In this document: piece after piece, positions 1 through 8,385 of the stretch
How the letters are laid out: the number at the start of each line of letters is the position of its first letter
Position numbering within the stretch: position 1 is the stretch's first letter
Source of the DNA: Amycolatopsis sp. NBC_00345
Lineage (GTDB): Bacteria > Actinomycetota > Actinomycetes > Mycobacteriales > Pseudonocardiaceae
Length of the DNA: 64,000 nt
Direction of reading: 5' to 3'
NCBI RefSeq assembly: GCF_036116635.1
Contig: NZ_CP107995.1
Coordinates: 2,790,001-2,854,000 of the forward strand
Translations under genes and position numbers: made by a program
The notes under the pieces: generated by a model
Told to the model about the DNA's origin: nothing
The model's input: the letters and a program-made list of their open reading frames with translations, nothing else
Databases searched by the model: none

Positions 1-39
1 GGTCCACAAAGGACGGCATAGCTGGTCTCTCCTTGGTGC

Positions 40-363
40 TCAGCCCAGCATGGGGCGGACTTCGATGCTGCCGTAGGTGGCGGCGGGGTGGCGGGAAGCG
101 AGATAGACGGCTTCGTCGAGGTCGGTGCAGTCGATCACGGCGTAGCCGCCGATCTGCTCCTTGCTCTCGGCGAACGGGCCGTCGCTGAGCTGGACGCCGC
201 CGTCACGGACGCGGACGGTGGTGGCGGTGGCTGGTGGGTGCAGGCCCCCGCCACCGACGAGGTCGGCGCCGCGGTCGCGCAGCTCGTCGGTCCAGCCGCC
301 GCAGCCGGCGGTCTTCTGCTCTTCGGTCGGCTCTTCACCGGCGATCATCAGCAGGTAGCGCAC
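40..363 (-). CDS. YCII/DGPF-domain protein
   Basis: A 107-residue protein of the YCII-related (DGPF) family. The DGPF signature is visible about two thirds along, inside LSDGPFAESKEQIGGY. Family members are small dimeric alpha/beta proteins of unproven biochemical role, and actinobacteria very often encode them beside ECF42 sigma factors. Here it is the last gene of a run, 8 bases downstream of the sigma factor/hydrolase frame. The start is GTG with a good ribosome site (AGGAG) just upstream. Family assignment is firm; function is unknown beyond the sigma-factor association. Confidence 0.9.
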   Translation of the reverse strand: MRYLLMIAGEEPTEEQKTAGCGGWTDELRDRGADLVGGGGLHPPATATTVRVRDGGVQLSDGPFAESKEQIGGYAVIDCTDLDEAVYLASRHPAATYGSIEVRPMLG

Positions 364-371
364 GGGTTCTC

Positions 372-1190
372 CTAGTGCTGGTCGAGGACGGCGATGAGCT
401 TCTCCGCGAACGGACCCGGCTCGCCGGCGAAGCCGCCGTGGTCGCCGGGGAACGGGACGGCCTTCTGCCCGAGCTCGCGGGCAAGCTCGACGCCGGCGAC
501 GTGGGCAGGGGTGCCTTCGGCGGCGGCACCGACTCCGATCACCAGACGGGTGGCGGAGGCGCGCAGGGCGTCGAGGTCGGGCTCCCAGCGGCCGATCGCC
601 TCCATCAGGTGGCCGAAGAAGAAGCCGAGGTTGGCCTGCATCCGTTTGCCCTGCTCGATTTCCGCGGGGGTGGGGTCGGCAGGCGGGGGCGGGACCTCGA
701 AGCCGGTGCCGGCCATGAACGCGGCGAACGCGGCTTCGGTGCCGTGCTCGCGGTAGATCGCGGGGATATCCGGGCCGTCGGTGAGCATCTCGCCGAGGTA
801 GCGGCTGACCGGAGGCTCGTGGGCGACCAGGGTGCGGACCTCACCGGGGTAACGCTTGAGGTGCTCGAGCATCGTGATGGCGCCGCCGCTGTTGGCGAAC
901 ACGTACGCGGGTTCGCCGCCGATCTCGGTGAGCAGGCGGTGCACGTCGTCGGCGTGGTCGCCCACCAGATCGGGTCCCGGCTCGCCGGTGACGGTGCTGC
1001 GGGAGATGCCGCGCGGGTCGAACGTGACCACGGTGTAGCGGCCGGTCAGCAGGGGGCGCAGGCCGGTGAACGCGGTGGCGTCGGCCGGGCCGCCGGGTAC
1101 CAGGAGCAAGACCGGGCCGCCGCCGGTATCCGGCCCTTCGATGTCGTAGTGAAGTTCGGTGCCGGGCACACGCAGTGTCTTGCTGATCAT
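372..1190 (-). other. Internal ATG start giving a stand-alone alpha/beta hydrolase
   Basis: The ATG at 1190 lies in frame within the longer sigma-factor reading frame and has a well-placed ribosome site (AAGGAC, 6 bases upstream). From it a complete 272-residue alpha/beta hydrolase would be made, starting MISKTLRVPG. It has an oxyanion-hole region (LLLVPGGPADA), a nucleophile elbow (VFANSGGA) and a C-terminal GDHGG histidine. This is typical of small-molecule esterases or epoxide-hydrolase-like enzymes. Whether the hydrolase is made alone, fused to the sigma factor, or both cannot be decided from sequence. Confidence 0.6.
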
Positions 1191-2552
1191 GGGTTGTCCT
1201 TCCGTCGTGCGGGTCGGTTCGTCCAGCCGACGAACGGAGCGGGCCGGAACCGACACCTCGGCCCTGTGGCTTTCCGAGCCGGGGATTTCCGGGCCGCGGA
1301 TTTCCGAGATCCTGCGACTGAGGTAGCCGCGTTCGGTTTCGGTGCCGGCCAGTGCCAGCGCTTCGGTGTACGCGGCGCGCGCCTCGGCGGTGCGGCCGAG
1401 GCGGCGCAGGAAGTCGGCGCGGGTGGCGGGCAGCAGGTGGTAGCCGGCCAGGTCGCCGCGGGCGGTCAGCTCGTCGGCGAGCTCGAGCCCGGCCGCGGGG
1501 CCCATGGCCATGCCGACGGCGACGGCGCGGTTGAGTTCGACCACCGGCGTCGGCAGGTGTTTCAGCAGTTCGCCGTAGAGCCCGGCGATCTGCGGCCAGT
1601 CGGTGCCCTCGGGGGCGTGGCAGGCGGCGATGGCGGCCTGGATCTGGTAGCGCCCGGGTTCACTGCGGCGCAGGGCGGCTTCGAGCCGGGTGGTGCCTTC
1701 GGTGATCGCCGCGGTGTCCCAGCGGGCGCGGTCCTGTTCGTCGAGCGGGACCAGGTCGCCGCCGGGGGTGACGCGGGTGTCGCGGCGGGCGTGTTGCAGC
1801 AACATCAGCGCCAGCAGCCCGGCGGCTTCGGGCTCGTCCGGCATGAGGGTGGCGAGCACCCGGGCGAGGCGGATGGCCTCGGCGGCGAGGTCGGGGCGCT
1901 GCAGGTCCGGGCCGGCGCTGGCCGAGTAGCCCTCGTTGAACAGCAGGTAGAGCACGCCGAGGACGGCGGCCAACCGCTCGGGCAGCAGATGCGCGGGCGG
2001 GACGCGGTAGGGGATGCCCGCGGAGCGGATCTTGCGTTTCACCCGGACCAGCCGCTGCGACATGGTGGACTCGGGCACGAGGAACGCGCGGGCGATCTCC
2101 GCCGTGCTGAGCCCGGCGAGGGTCCGCAGCGCGAGCGCGACCTGGGCCTCGACGGCGAGCGCGGAGTGGCAGCAGGTGAAGATCAGCCGCAGCCGGTCGT
2201 CCGGTACGCCGCTCTCGTCGGTGCTCTCGTCGGAAGGTCCCGGCTCGTCGGGGACGATCATGCGCGCGGCCTCCCGGAGCTTGCCCGCGCCCACTGTTTC
2301 GCGCCGGATCCGGTCGATGGCGCGGTTACGGGCGGTGGTGGTGAGCCACGCCCCGGGACGGGCGGGGACGCCGTCGCGCGGCCAGGTGCGCACGGCGAGG
2401 GCAAAGGTGTCCTGGACGCACTCCTCGGCGAGGTCCCAGTCGCCGGTGACCCGGATGAGCGTGGCCACGACCAGGGCCCGCTCCTCCCGGAACGCCAGTG
2501 CGACGGCGGCCTCGGCCGTGCGTCTGTCCGCTTCCACCACGGCTTCCACCAC
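372..2552 (-). CDS. ECF42-type sigma factor continuous with a C-terminal alpha/beta hydrolase
   Basis: One uninterrupted frame of about 726 residues. The first ~410 residues are an ECF42-type sigma factor: sigma-2 region (DWDLAEECVQDTF), sigma-4 helix-turn-helix (LSTAEIARAF...STMSQRL) and the long C-terminal extension of this group (LYLLFNEGYSAS...DTAAITEG). Sigma factors of this type normally stop shortly after the motif LSRRISEI. Here I read the codons from 1330 down to 1191 and found no stop, so the frame runs into a 272-residue alpha/beta hydrolase (GXSXG-like FANSGG, catalytic His in GDHGG). The chosen GTG start at 2552 follows GAGGGGA; a second GTG at 2549 is equally possible. It may be a true fusion, or two proteins through the internal ATG at 1190. 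A lost stop or a sequencing slip is the alternative. A TetR gene lies upstream and a DGPF protein downstream. Confidence 0.75.
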   Translation of the reverse strand: MVEAVVEADRRTAEAAVALAFREERALVVATLIRVTGDWDLAEECVQDTFALAVRTWPRDGVPARPGAWLTTTARNRAIDRIRRETVGAGKLREAARMIVPDEPGPSDESTDESGVPDDRLRLIFTCCHSALAVEAQVALALRTLAGLSTAEIARAFLVPESTMSQRLVRVKRKIRSAGIPYRVPPAHLLPERLAAVLGVLYLLFNEGYSASAGPDLQRPDLAAEAIRLARVLATLMPDEPEAAGLLALMLLQHARRDTRVTPGGDLVPLDEQDRARWDTAAITEGTTRLEAALRRSEPGRYQIQAAIAACHAPEGTDWPQIAGLYGELLKHLPTPVVELNRAVAVGMAMGPAAGLELADELTARGDLAGYHLLPATRADFLRRLGRTAEARAAYTEALALAGTETERGYLSRRISEIRGPEIPGSESHRAEVSVPARSVRRLDEPTRTTEGQPMISKTLRVPGTELHYDIEGPDTGGGPVLLLVPGGPADATAFTGLRPLLTGRYTVVTFDPRGISRSTVTGEPGPDLVGDHADDVHRLLTEIGGEPAYVFANSGGAITMLEHLKRYPGEVRTLVAHEPPVSRYLGEMLTDGPDIPAIYREHGTEAAFAAFMAGTGFEVPPPPADPTPAEIEQGKRMQANLGFFFGHLMEAIGRWEPDLDALRASATRLVIGVGAAAEGTPAHVAGVELARELGQKAVPFPGDHGGFAGEPGPFAEKLIAVLDQH

Positions 2553-2653
2553 GGCTCCCCTCGGTGCCGGCTCATGCCTGCTCGACCAGCGGCACGACGG
2601 GAAACCGACACCCACAGTGAACTTAGCCCGGGGGACCGACAGTTTCCGGCTCG

Positions 2654-3424
2654 TCAGCTCCGGCCGACGAGCTGTTCGACGCCGTCGAGGATGCGGGCGA
2701 GGCCGAACCGGAAGTGGTGCTCGGGGTTGTCCGCAGCGCCGTGGGCCTGGCCGGCGGAGGTGCCGACGCGGCTCGCGCGCGGGTAGTTCGCGGGGGCGGC
2801 GGCGGGGATTCCGGCCAGGACCGGGGCGCTGCGCTCCCACCACTGGAGGTCGGTGAGGCCGCTGCGGCGGACCACGCGCGCAGCGTCGACCGAACCGCGC
2901 GCGGTGCCGCGGACGAACCCGGTGAGCAGGCTGACCACGGCGTCGAGTTCGAGGTCGGTGAGGCCGAGCCCGTCGAGGGCGGTCAGCTCGCGTTCGTACT
3001 TGGCGAAGGTGTTCGGCCCGAGCGGCGGGCGGCCGGTGGTGACGTGCAGCAGCCACGGGTGCCGGTGGTAGAGCCGCCAGAGGTCCTCGGCGACGGCGGT
3101 GGCCGCGTCCCTCCAGCCGGTGGCGGGCAGCTCGTCGGCCAGCTCGCCGTGGGCGCGGTCGAGCATCAGGTCGACCAGCTCGGCGTGGCTGGGCACGTAG
3201 GTGTAGAGCGACATCGGGGCGACGCCGAGGTCTTCGGCGACCCGGCGCATGGTGACCGCCTCCAGGTCGTCGGCGTCGGCCAGCCGGATCGCGGCCGTGA
3301 CGACGTCGTCGACCGTGAGCTTGGGCTTCGGGCCGCGCCGCGGCGGTCCGGGCACGCCCCAGAGCAGCTCGATCGTCCGCCTCGGTTCGCCGGCGCCGGT
3401 GTACTCCGTGCTCATCCCGGACAT
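2654..3424 (-). CDS. TetR-family transcriptional regulator (TetR_C_1-like)
   Basis: About 256 residues. The N-terminal helix-turn-helix reads LTVDDVVTAAIRLADADD...MRRVAEDLGVAPMSLYTYV, as in TetR proteins. The C-terminal ligand-binding part resembles the tetracycline-repressor-like subgroup, with a Trp-rich stretch (LQWWERSAPVLAGIP). It is divergent from the SNF2 helicase gene. Two near-identical 11-bp palindromes in the shared promoter are the likely operator. The start at 3424 is supported by GAGGAAG upstream; ATG at 3415 is an alternative. The ligand is unknown. Confidence 0.85.
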   Translation of the reverse strand: MSGMSTEYTGAGEPRRTIELLWGVPGPPRRGPKPKLTVDDVVTAAIRLADADDLEAVTMRRVAEDLGVAPMSLYTYVPSHAELVDLMLDRAHGELADELPATGWRDAATAVAEDLWRLYHRHPWLLHVTTGRPPLGPNTFAKYERELTALDGLGLTDLELDAVVSLLTGFVRGTARGSVDAARVVRRSGLTDLQWWERSAPVLAGIPAAAPANYPRASRVGTSAGQAHGAADNPEHHFRFGLARILDGVEQLVGRS

Positions 3425-3442
3425 TCTGCCCGTCACTTCCTC

Positions 3443-3484
3443 GTACGTCGTACAGAGTTCTGGTATCTTCATGGTACAACGTAC
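3443..3484. promoter_or_regulatory. Paired TetR-type operators between tetR and SNF2 genes
   Basis: GTACGTCGTAC (3443-3453) is palindromic around one base. GTACAACGTAC (3474-3484), read on the other strand, is GTACGTTGTAC and matches the first site at 10 of 11 positions. The centres are 31 bp apart, about three helical turns, so two dimers would sit on the same face. They lie between the divergent TetR and helicase starts, which suggests autoregulation and possibly control of the helicase pair. Confidence 0.7.
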
Positions 3485-3514
3485 GGAAATCATGGGGGTG
3501 GGCAGCTGAAGGCC

Positions 3515-6016
3515 GTGATCGTGGAGCCTGGCCAGGTCGTTTTCTGGGGCCCGGACGGTGGGGACCCCGGTGGGCCCGGTGCCGCCGGGATGGTGCGGCT
3601 GGTGCTGGCGGACGGGGTCCGTGAGGTGCCCGCGCGCCGGATGGCCGTCGAGGAGGCGGTGCCGGTACTGCTGGGGCTGCCGCCGGACGGCGACCCGTCG
3701 GCCGCCTTCTGGGCGCTGGCGGCGGAAGCCGGCACGCGGCTGCGCGAGGCCGGGTGGACGGGTCCGCTGGAGCCGGCCGAGGAGAGCTGGCTGCGCCGGC
3801 TGGCCGAGGCCATGCCGCCGCACGCCCACGCCGCCCCGGTCGCGGGTGACGACACCCGCCTGCCCGAGCCGTACCCGCTGCTGCTGCGGTTCCTCAGCGA
3901 AGTCGCGGGCCTGGCGGTCCGGGTGTCGCTGCGCGTGGAGGCAGACGACCTGGCCGGCGGCCGTTTCCGCGCGGTCGTGCAGGTGCACGGCGGGGCGGAG
4001 CCGCTGGTGGACGCCGCGCGGTTGTGGCAGTCCGGCGATCAGGAGGCGCGCCACGAGGTGGTGCTCGCGCTGCGCCGGGCCGCGGAGGTGTGGCCGCCGC
4101 TGGCGCCGTTGCTGTCGGCCGCGGTGCCGTCCGACCTGCCGCTCGGCGACGAGGAGGTGGGCGAGCTGCTGTCTGCCGGGGCGGGACGGCTGGCCGAAGC
4201 GGGCATCAGCGTGCACTGGCCCGCGGAGCTGACGAGCCTGACCGCGCGCGCCGTGGTGGCCGCCGGGGACGCGCCCGGCGACGTGCCGTCGTTCTTCGGC
4301 GGCGGCCGGGTGCTGGAGTTCGACTGGCAGCTCGCGCTCGGCGGCGCGGTGCTGAGCGCGGCGGAGCTGGACGAACTGGCTGAAGCACGGCGCCCGGTGG
4401 TCCGGCTGCGGGACCGCTGGGTGCTGCTCGATCAGGCGTCCGCCGACCGGGCCCGGCAGCGGACGCTGAAGCCGCTGACCGCCGTCGACGCGCTCGGCGC
4501 GGTGCTGGCCGGCACCACGGAGGTCGACGGCGAGCAGGTGGAGGTGGTGACCGGCGGCTGGCTGGAAACGCTGCGGGAACGGCTGTCCCAGGTCCCCGAG
4601 CCGGGGGAGCAGCCGCCAGGGCTGGCCGCGACGCTGCGCGACTACCAGCTGCGCGGCCTGCGCTGGCTGAGCACCGTGACCGCGCTCGGGCTGGGCGGCT
4701 GCCTCGCCGACGACATGGGGCTCGGCAAGACCGTCACGCTCATCGCGCTCCATCTGCACCGCGGTGGCGGCCCGACGCTGGTGGTCTGCCCGGCGTCGCT
4801 GCTGGGCACGTGGGAGGCGGAGATCCACCGGTTCGCGCCCGGTGTCGGCGTCCGCCGGTTCCACGGCGGCGAGCGGTCGCTGGACGACCTCGACGGGTTC
4901 GTCCTCACCACCTACGGCACCCTGCGCGCGGACCCTGAGCCGCTCGCGGCGGTCGAGTGGGACCTGCTCGTGGCCGACGAGGCCCAGCACGTGAAGAACC
5001 ACCGGTCCGAGACAGCGAAAGCGTTGCGGCAGTTGAAGTCCTCGGCCCGGGTCGCGCTCACCGGGACCCCGGTGGAGAACACGCTGTCGGAGCTGTGGGC
5101 GATCCTCGACTGGACGACGCCGGGCCTGCTCGGCTCACACGCGGAATTCCGCGCCCGGTGGGCGAAACGCGTCGAGTCCGGTGCGGACCCGGCGGCGGCG
5201 GAACGGCTTTCCCGGCTGCTGCGGCCGTTCCTGCTGCGGCGGCGCAAGTCCGACCCGGGGATCGCGCCCGAGCTGCCCGCCAAGACGGAGACCGACCGGC
5301 CGGTGTCGCTGACCACCGAGCAGGCCGCGCTCTACGAAGCGGCGGTGCGGGAGCTGATGGCCGAGGTGGGCGCGAGCGACGGGATGGCGCGGCGCGGCCG
5401 GATCGTCAAGCTGCTCACCGCGCTCAAGCAGATCTGCAACCACCCCGCGCAGTACCTCGGCGAAGACGGCGAGGCGCCGCTGTCCGGCCGCTCGGGAAAG
5501 CTGGAACTGCTCGACGAACTGCTGGACACCATCCTCGCCGAGGACGGCGCGGTCCTGGTGTTCACCCAGTACGTGGTGATGGCACGCCTGCTGGAGCGTC
5601 ACCTCGCCGCGCGCGGCATCGGCACCCAACTGCTGCACGGCGGCACGCCGGTGCGGCGGCGGGAGGAGCTGGTGCGCCGGTTCCAGGACGGGGCCGTGCC
5701 GGTGTTCCTGCTCTCGCTCAAGGCGGCCGGGACCGGGCTGACGCTCACCCGCGCCGACCACGTCGTGCACTACGACCGCTGGTGGAACCCGGCGGTCGAG
5801 GACCAGGCGACCGACCGGGCCTACCGGATCGGGCAGACCCGGCCGGTCCAGGTGCACCGGCTCGTCGCGGAGGGCACCGTCGAGGACCGGATCGCGTTGA
5901 TGCTGCGGGAGAAACGGGCGCTGGCCGACGCGGTGCTCACTGGGGGCGAGGCGGCGTTCACGGAGCTGTCCGACGCCGAGCTGTCGGAGCTCGTCCAGCT
6001 GAGGAGGCACGGATGA
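3515..6016 (+). CDS. SNF2-family DEAD/DEAH-box helicase
   Basis: About 833 residues. The C-terminal two thirds is a classic SNF2 ATPase: motif I DDMGLGKTVT, motif II in VADEAQHVKN, motif III LTGTPVEN, then the helicase C lobe (LLHGGTPVRRREELVRRFQDG, RAYRIGQTRPVQVHRL). The N-terminal third is the weakly conserved bacterial SNF2-associated region. Proteins of this type translocate on double-stranded DNA and probably remodel protein-DNA complexes; no specific partner is proven. The next gene, a SWIM zinc-finger protein, overlaps its stop (ATGA), a pairing common in actinobacteria. The start is taken as GTG at 3515, the first sensible start codon in frame. Confidence 0.9.
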   Translation: MIVEPGQVVFWGPDGGDPGGPGAAGMVRLVLADGVREVPARRMAVEEAVPVLLGLPPDGDPSAAFWALAAEAGTRLREAGWTGPLEPAEESWLRRLAEAMPPHAHAAPVAGDDTRLPEPYPLLLRFLSEVAGLAVRVSLRVEADDLAGGRFRAVVQVHGGAEPLVDAARLWQSGDQEARHEVVLALRRAAEVWPPLAPLLSAAVPSDLPLGDEEVGELLSAGAGRLAEAGISVHWPAELTSLTARAVVAAGDAPGDVPSFFGGGRVLEFDWQLALGGAVLSAAELDELAEARRPVVRLRDRWVLLDQASADRARQRTLKPLTAVDALGAVLAGTTEVDGEQVEVVTGGWLETLRERLSQVPEPGEQPPGLAATLRDYQLRGLRWLSTVTALGLGGCLADDMGLGKTVTLIALHLHRGGGPTLVVCPASLLGTWEAEIHRFAPGVGVRRFHGGERSLDDLDGFVLTTYGTLRADPEPLAAVEWDLLVADEAQHVKNHRSETAKALRQLKSSARVALTGTPVENTLSELWAILDWTTPGLLGSHAEFRARWAKRVESGADPAAAERLSRLLRPFLLRRRKSDPGIAPELPAKTETDRPVSLTTEQAALYEAAVRELMAEVGASDGMARRGRIVKLLTALKQICNHPAQYLGEDGEAPLSGRSGKLELLDELLDTILAEDGAVLVFTQYVVMARLLERHLAARGIGTQLLHGGTPVRRREELVRRFQDGAVPVFLLSLKAAGTGLTLTRADHVVHYDRWWNPAVEDQATDRAYRIGQTRPVQVHRLVAEGTVEDRIALMLREKRALADAVLTGGEAAFTELSDAELSELVQLRRHG

Positions 6017-6660
6017 CCGAGCGGGTGCGGGGCTTCCCCGCGTTTCCGGCGCGCGCCGGACGGGGCCCGTTCGCGCGCTCCTGGTGGGGCCGCGCGTGGC
6101 TGCAGGCGATGGAGGACACGGCGCTGGACCAGCGGCAGCTGCGCCGCGGGCGGGGGTACGCGGTGGCGGGCCTGGTCGGCCCGATCGCGGTGAGCCCCGG
6201 CCGGATCGCGGCGACCGTGGACGACACCGACGGCGGCCCGTACCGCACCGCACTGCGGCTGGCCGAACTGTCCACAACGGACTGGGAGCTGCTGCTCGGC
6301 CGCGCCGCGGACCGGGCGGCCCACCTGGCCGCGCTGCTGGACCGGGACCTGCCGCCGGAACTGGCCGACGACGTCGGGCTGCTGCCCGGCATCGGCGACC
6401 TCGACCCGGAGTGCGACTGCCCCGGCTGGGAACTGCCGTGCCGGCACGCCGCGGCGCTGTCGTTCCAGGTGTCGTGGCTGCTCGACGCCGACCCGTTCGT
6501 GCTGCTGCTGATGCGCGGCCGCACCGAGCGGGAGGTGCTCGACGAGCTGGGCCGGCGCACGTCGCGCCCACCGGAGGGGGTGCTCGCCGCGGACGCCTAC
6601 GCTCGCCCGCTGCCGCCGTTGCCGGATCTCGCGGAGTTCACCCCGGTGCCGCGGCGCTGA
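6013..6660 (+). CDS. SWIM zinc-finger domain protein
   Basis: A 215-residue protein with a SWIM motif, CxCx(n)CxH, seen as CDCPGWELPCRHAA around residues 136-150. SWIM fingers bind DNA or protein, and bacterial members are usually encoded next to SNF2 helicases. Its ATG overlaps the helicase stop by 4 bases, so translation is probably coupled and the two likely act together. The N-terminal part (SWWGRAWLQAMED) is typical of this helicase-associated family. It is convergent with the following SDR gene. Confidence 0.88.
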   Translation: MTERVRGFPAFPARAGRGPFARSWWGRAWLQAMEDTALDQRQLRRGRGYAVAGLVGPIAVSPGRIAATVDDTDGGPYRTALRLAELSTTDWELLLGRAADRAAHLAALLDRDLPPELADDVGLLPGIGDLDPECDCPGWELPCRHAAALSFQVSWLLDADPFVLLLMRGRTEREVLDELGRRTSRPPEGVLAADAYARPLPPLPDLAEFTPVPRR

Positions 6661-6777
6661 TCAGGCACGGGCAGCCCGACCCTGCTCACCGATGCACCGC
6701 GACGAGGCCGACGCTGCCGATGTGTCCGAAATGGACAGTCCGCGGCTGCACCTGGACCTCGACGACGCCGCCCCCGC

Positions 6778-7563
6778 TCAGGTGTGGGTGCCGCCGTCGA
6801 TGCGGATTTCGGTGCCGGTGATGAACTCGCCGTCGTCCGACACCAGCATCGCGACGACGCCCGCGACCGCCTCCGGCCTGGCCATCGGTGCGCCGATCTC
6901 GGCGGTGACGTCGGTGGGCAGGATCGGCAGCAGGCGGCCGAACAGCGTCCAGTCGACGTCCTGGGGCATCCAGGTGGCGGCGCTGTCGGTGATGCCGCTC
7001 TTGACGCTGCCCGGCGCGACGCTGACCACGCGCACGCCCTGCTTGGCGTACTCCAGCGCCAGTGAGTGCGTGAGCGCCTGGATGCCGCCCTTGCTGGCGG
7101 AGTAGGCGGCCATGTAGGGGTGGGCGAAGGTGGCCGAGGTGGAGCTGAAGTTCACCACCACGCTCTTGCCGGTGGCGATCAGCGCGGGCAGCGCCTCCCT
7201 CGTGACGAGGAACGTGCCGGTCAGGTTGACGGCGAGGATCCGGTTCCAGAACTCCAGCGACGTCTCGTGGGTGTGCGCGGCCCGCAGGATGCCGGCGGCG
7301 TTGACGAGCACGTCGAGCCCGCCGAGGCGCGCGATCGCCTCGGCGGTGCCGGCGACGACGGACTGCTCGTCGCCGACGTCCATCGGCAAGGTCGTCAGGT
7401 CCGTCTCGGCGTCGGCGAGCTCGGCGGTGCCCGCGAGGCCGTCGGCATTGATGTCGGTGGCGACGACGCGCGCGCCCTCCGACAGCAGCCGCAGCGTCGT
7501 GGCCCGGCCGATGCCCGAACCCGCGCCGGTGACCAGGATCCGGCGATCGCGCAAGCGTGTCAT
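6778..7563 (-). CDS. SDR-family NAD(P)-dependent oxidoreductase
   Basis: A 261-residue classical short-chain dehydrogenase. It has a TGAGSGIG cofactor loop, an NAAG motif, a catalytic Ser (VNFSSTSA) and YSASKGG (Tyr/Lys). The end GTEIRIDGGTHT is the usual C-terminal signature. An acidic residue after beta-2 (ATDINADG) suggests NAD preference. The substrate is unknown. It lies just upstream, in transcription order, of nothing obviously related; the frameshifted DUF4865 gene follows on the same strand. Confidence 0.9.
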   Translation of the reverse strand: MTRLRDRRILVTGAGSGIGRATTLRLLSEGARVVATDINADGLAGTAELADAETDLTTLPMDVGDEQSVVAGTAEAIARLGGLDVLVNAAGILRAAHTHETSLEFWNRILAVNLTGTFLVTREALPALIATGKSVVVNFSSTSATFAHPYMAAYSASKGGIQALTHSLALEYAKQGVRVVSVAPGSVKSGITDSAATWMPQDVDWTLFGRLLPILPTDVTAEIGAPMARPEAVAGVVAMLVSDDGEFITGTEIRIDGGTHT

Positions 7564-7600
7564 CGTCCTCCTTCAGCCGTTCTGATCACCGTAGGAGACT

Positions 7601-8175
7601 TCACCACTGCTGACCATGCCCCAACGCGGCCAGTTCCGGCGCCGACACGTGCCCGACGCGGTAGCGCACCGGGTCCTCGGCCGGCGCGGTGTCCTGCCAC
7701 AGCGTGTACCGCACCAGCTCCCACGTCCGCGGGTCGATGACCAGGGCCGCGGAGTGCACGCCGTCGCGCCGCGCGTGGTCCCGCAGCGCCTCAAGCTGCG
7801 GCCGGACGACGTCGGCGGGCCGCGTCTCGTGGGGGATCAGGTCCGTGCGCTTCCCGGCCGCGCGCGGCGCTTTGCCGAAGGCGGGCCCGGGCTCGAACGC
7901 CAGCACAGTCCAGTGCTGCACCGGCGGACGGCCGAAGTCGTCGATGATGCCGCGGAACCCGCCGTCCCACAGGAAGGAGTGCATGCCCGCCGGGTCGTGC
8001 CAGAGGTAGAAGGGGGAGTACTGGTTCAGCTCCGACCCGTCGACGCCGCGCTCACGCACCCCGTACGCCTTGAGCCCGAGGCCCGGCAGATCGTCCAGCA
8101 GCGGCCCCGGGTCCGCACCCGGCGGTGGATCACCTCCATGTCGTAGTCCGCGGGCAGGGTGATCTCGTAGTGCAT
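7601..8175 (-). pseudogene. DUF4865-family protein, broken by a one-base frameshift
   Basis: The N-terminal part (MHYEITLPADYDMEVIHRRV, from the ATG at 8175) and the rest (PLLDDLPGLGLKAYGVRERG...LAALGHGQQW) together make one DUF4865 protein but lie in different frames. The break is in the C/G run at 8105-8111: CGG ACC CGG GGC should read as CGG ACC CGG GGN CCG to join the two parts, so one base appears to be missing. This is either a real inactivation or a homopolymer sequencing error. The family has no known reaction. A palindromic TetR-type operator lies just upstream (8205-8222). Confidence 0.75.
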
Positions 8176-8204
8176 GGCGTGCACGGCGGCCCTCCGTTCG
8201 TCGC

Positions 8205-8222
8205 GTACATACTAGTAGGTAC
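8205..8222. promoter_or_regulatory. Palindromic operator candidate upstream of the DUF4865 gene
   Basis: GTACATACTAGTAGGTAC is palindromic except at one symmetric pair, centred on ACTAGT. It is a typical TetR-family half-site layout 30 bases before the DUF4865 start. No regulator gene is adjacent in the present arrangement, so the site may answer to a distant TetR protein or be left from a lost one. Confidence 0.55.
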
Positions 8223-8252
8223 AGAGAGCGTCGACCCTGCCGCAGCCGGAAC

Positions 8253-8286
8253 GCGCCCGCGGACCTTGACGAAGGTCCGCGGGCGC
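8253..8286. terminator. Strong GC-rich hairpin
   Basis: A perfect 15-bp inverted repeat (8253-8267 and 8272-8286) with a 4-base loop GACG. There is no clear T run, which is usual for high-GC terminators. It lies between the FAD monooxygenase 3' end and the DUF4865 promoter. Just after it, 8287-8345 reads on the plus strand as a gene-like tail ending in TGA (LVTLLEESGRDAVVLG), possibly a remnant of a lost gene that this hairpin disrupts or terminates. Confidence 0.6.
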
Positions 8287-8385
8287 TGGTGACCCTGCTG
8301 GAGGAATCCGGCCGGGACGCGGTTGTGCTGGGCCCGGTTGAGTGAGATCGCGCCGATCGGCTCGCTCCGCGGTGGCCGGCGCGGG

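Noticed and set aside
234..2786. An 850-codon plus-strand frame opposite the sigma factor/hydrolase
   Set aside because: The minus strand encodes clear sigma-factor and hydrolase domains, and the plus-strand product has no motifs.
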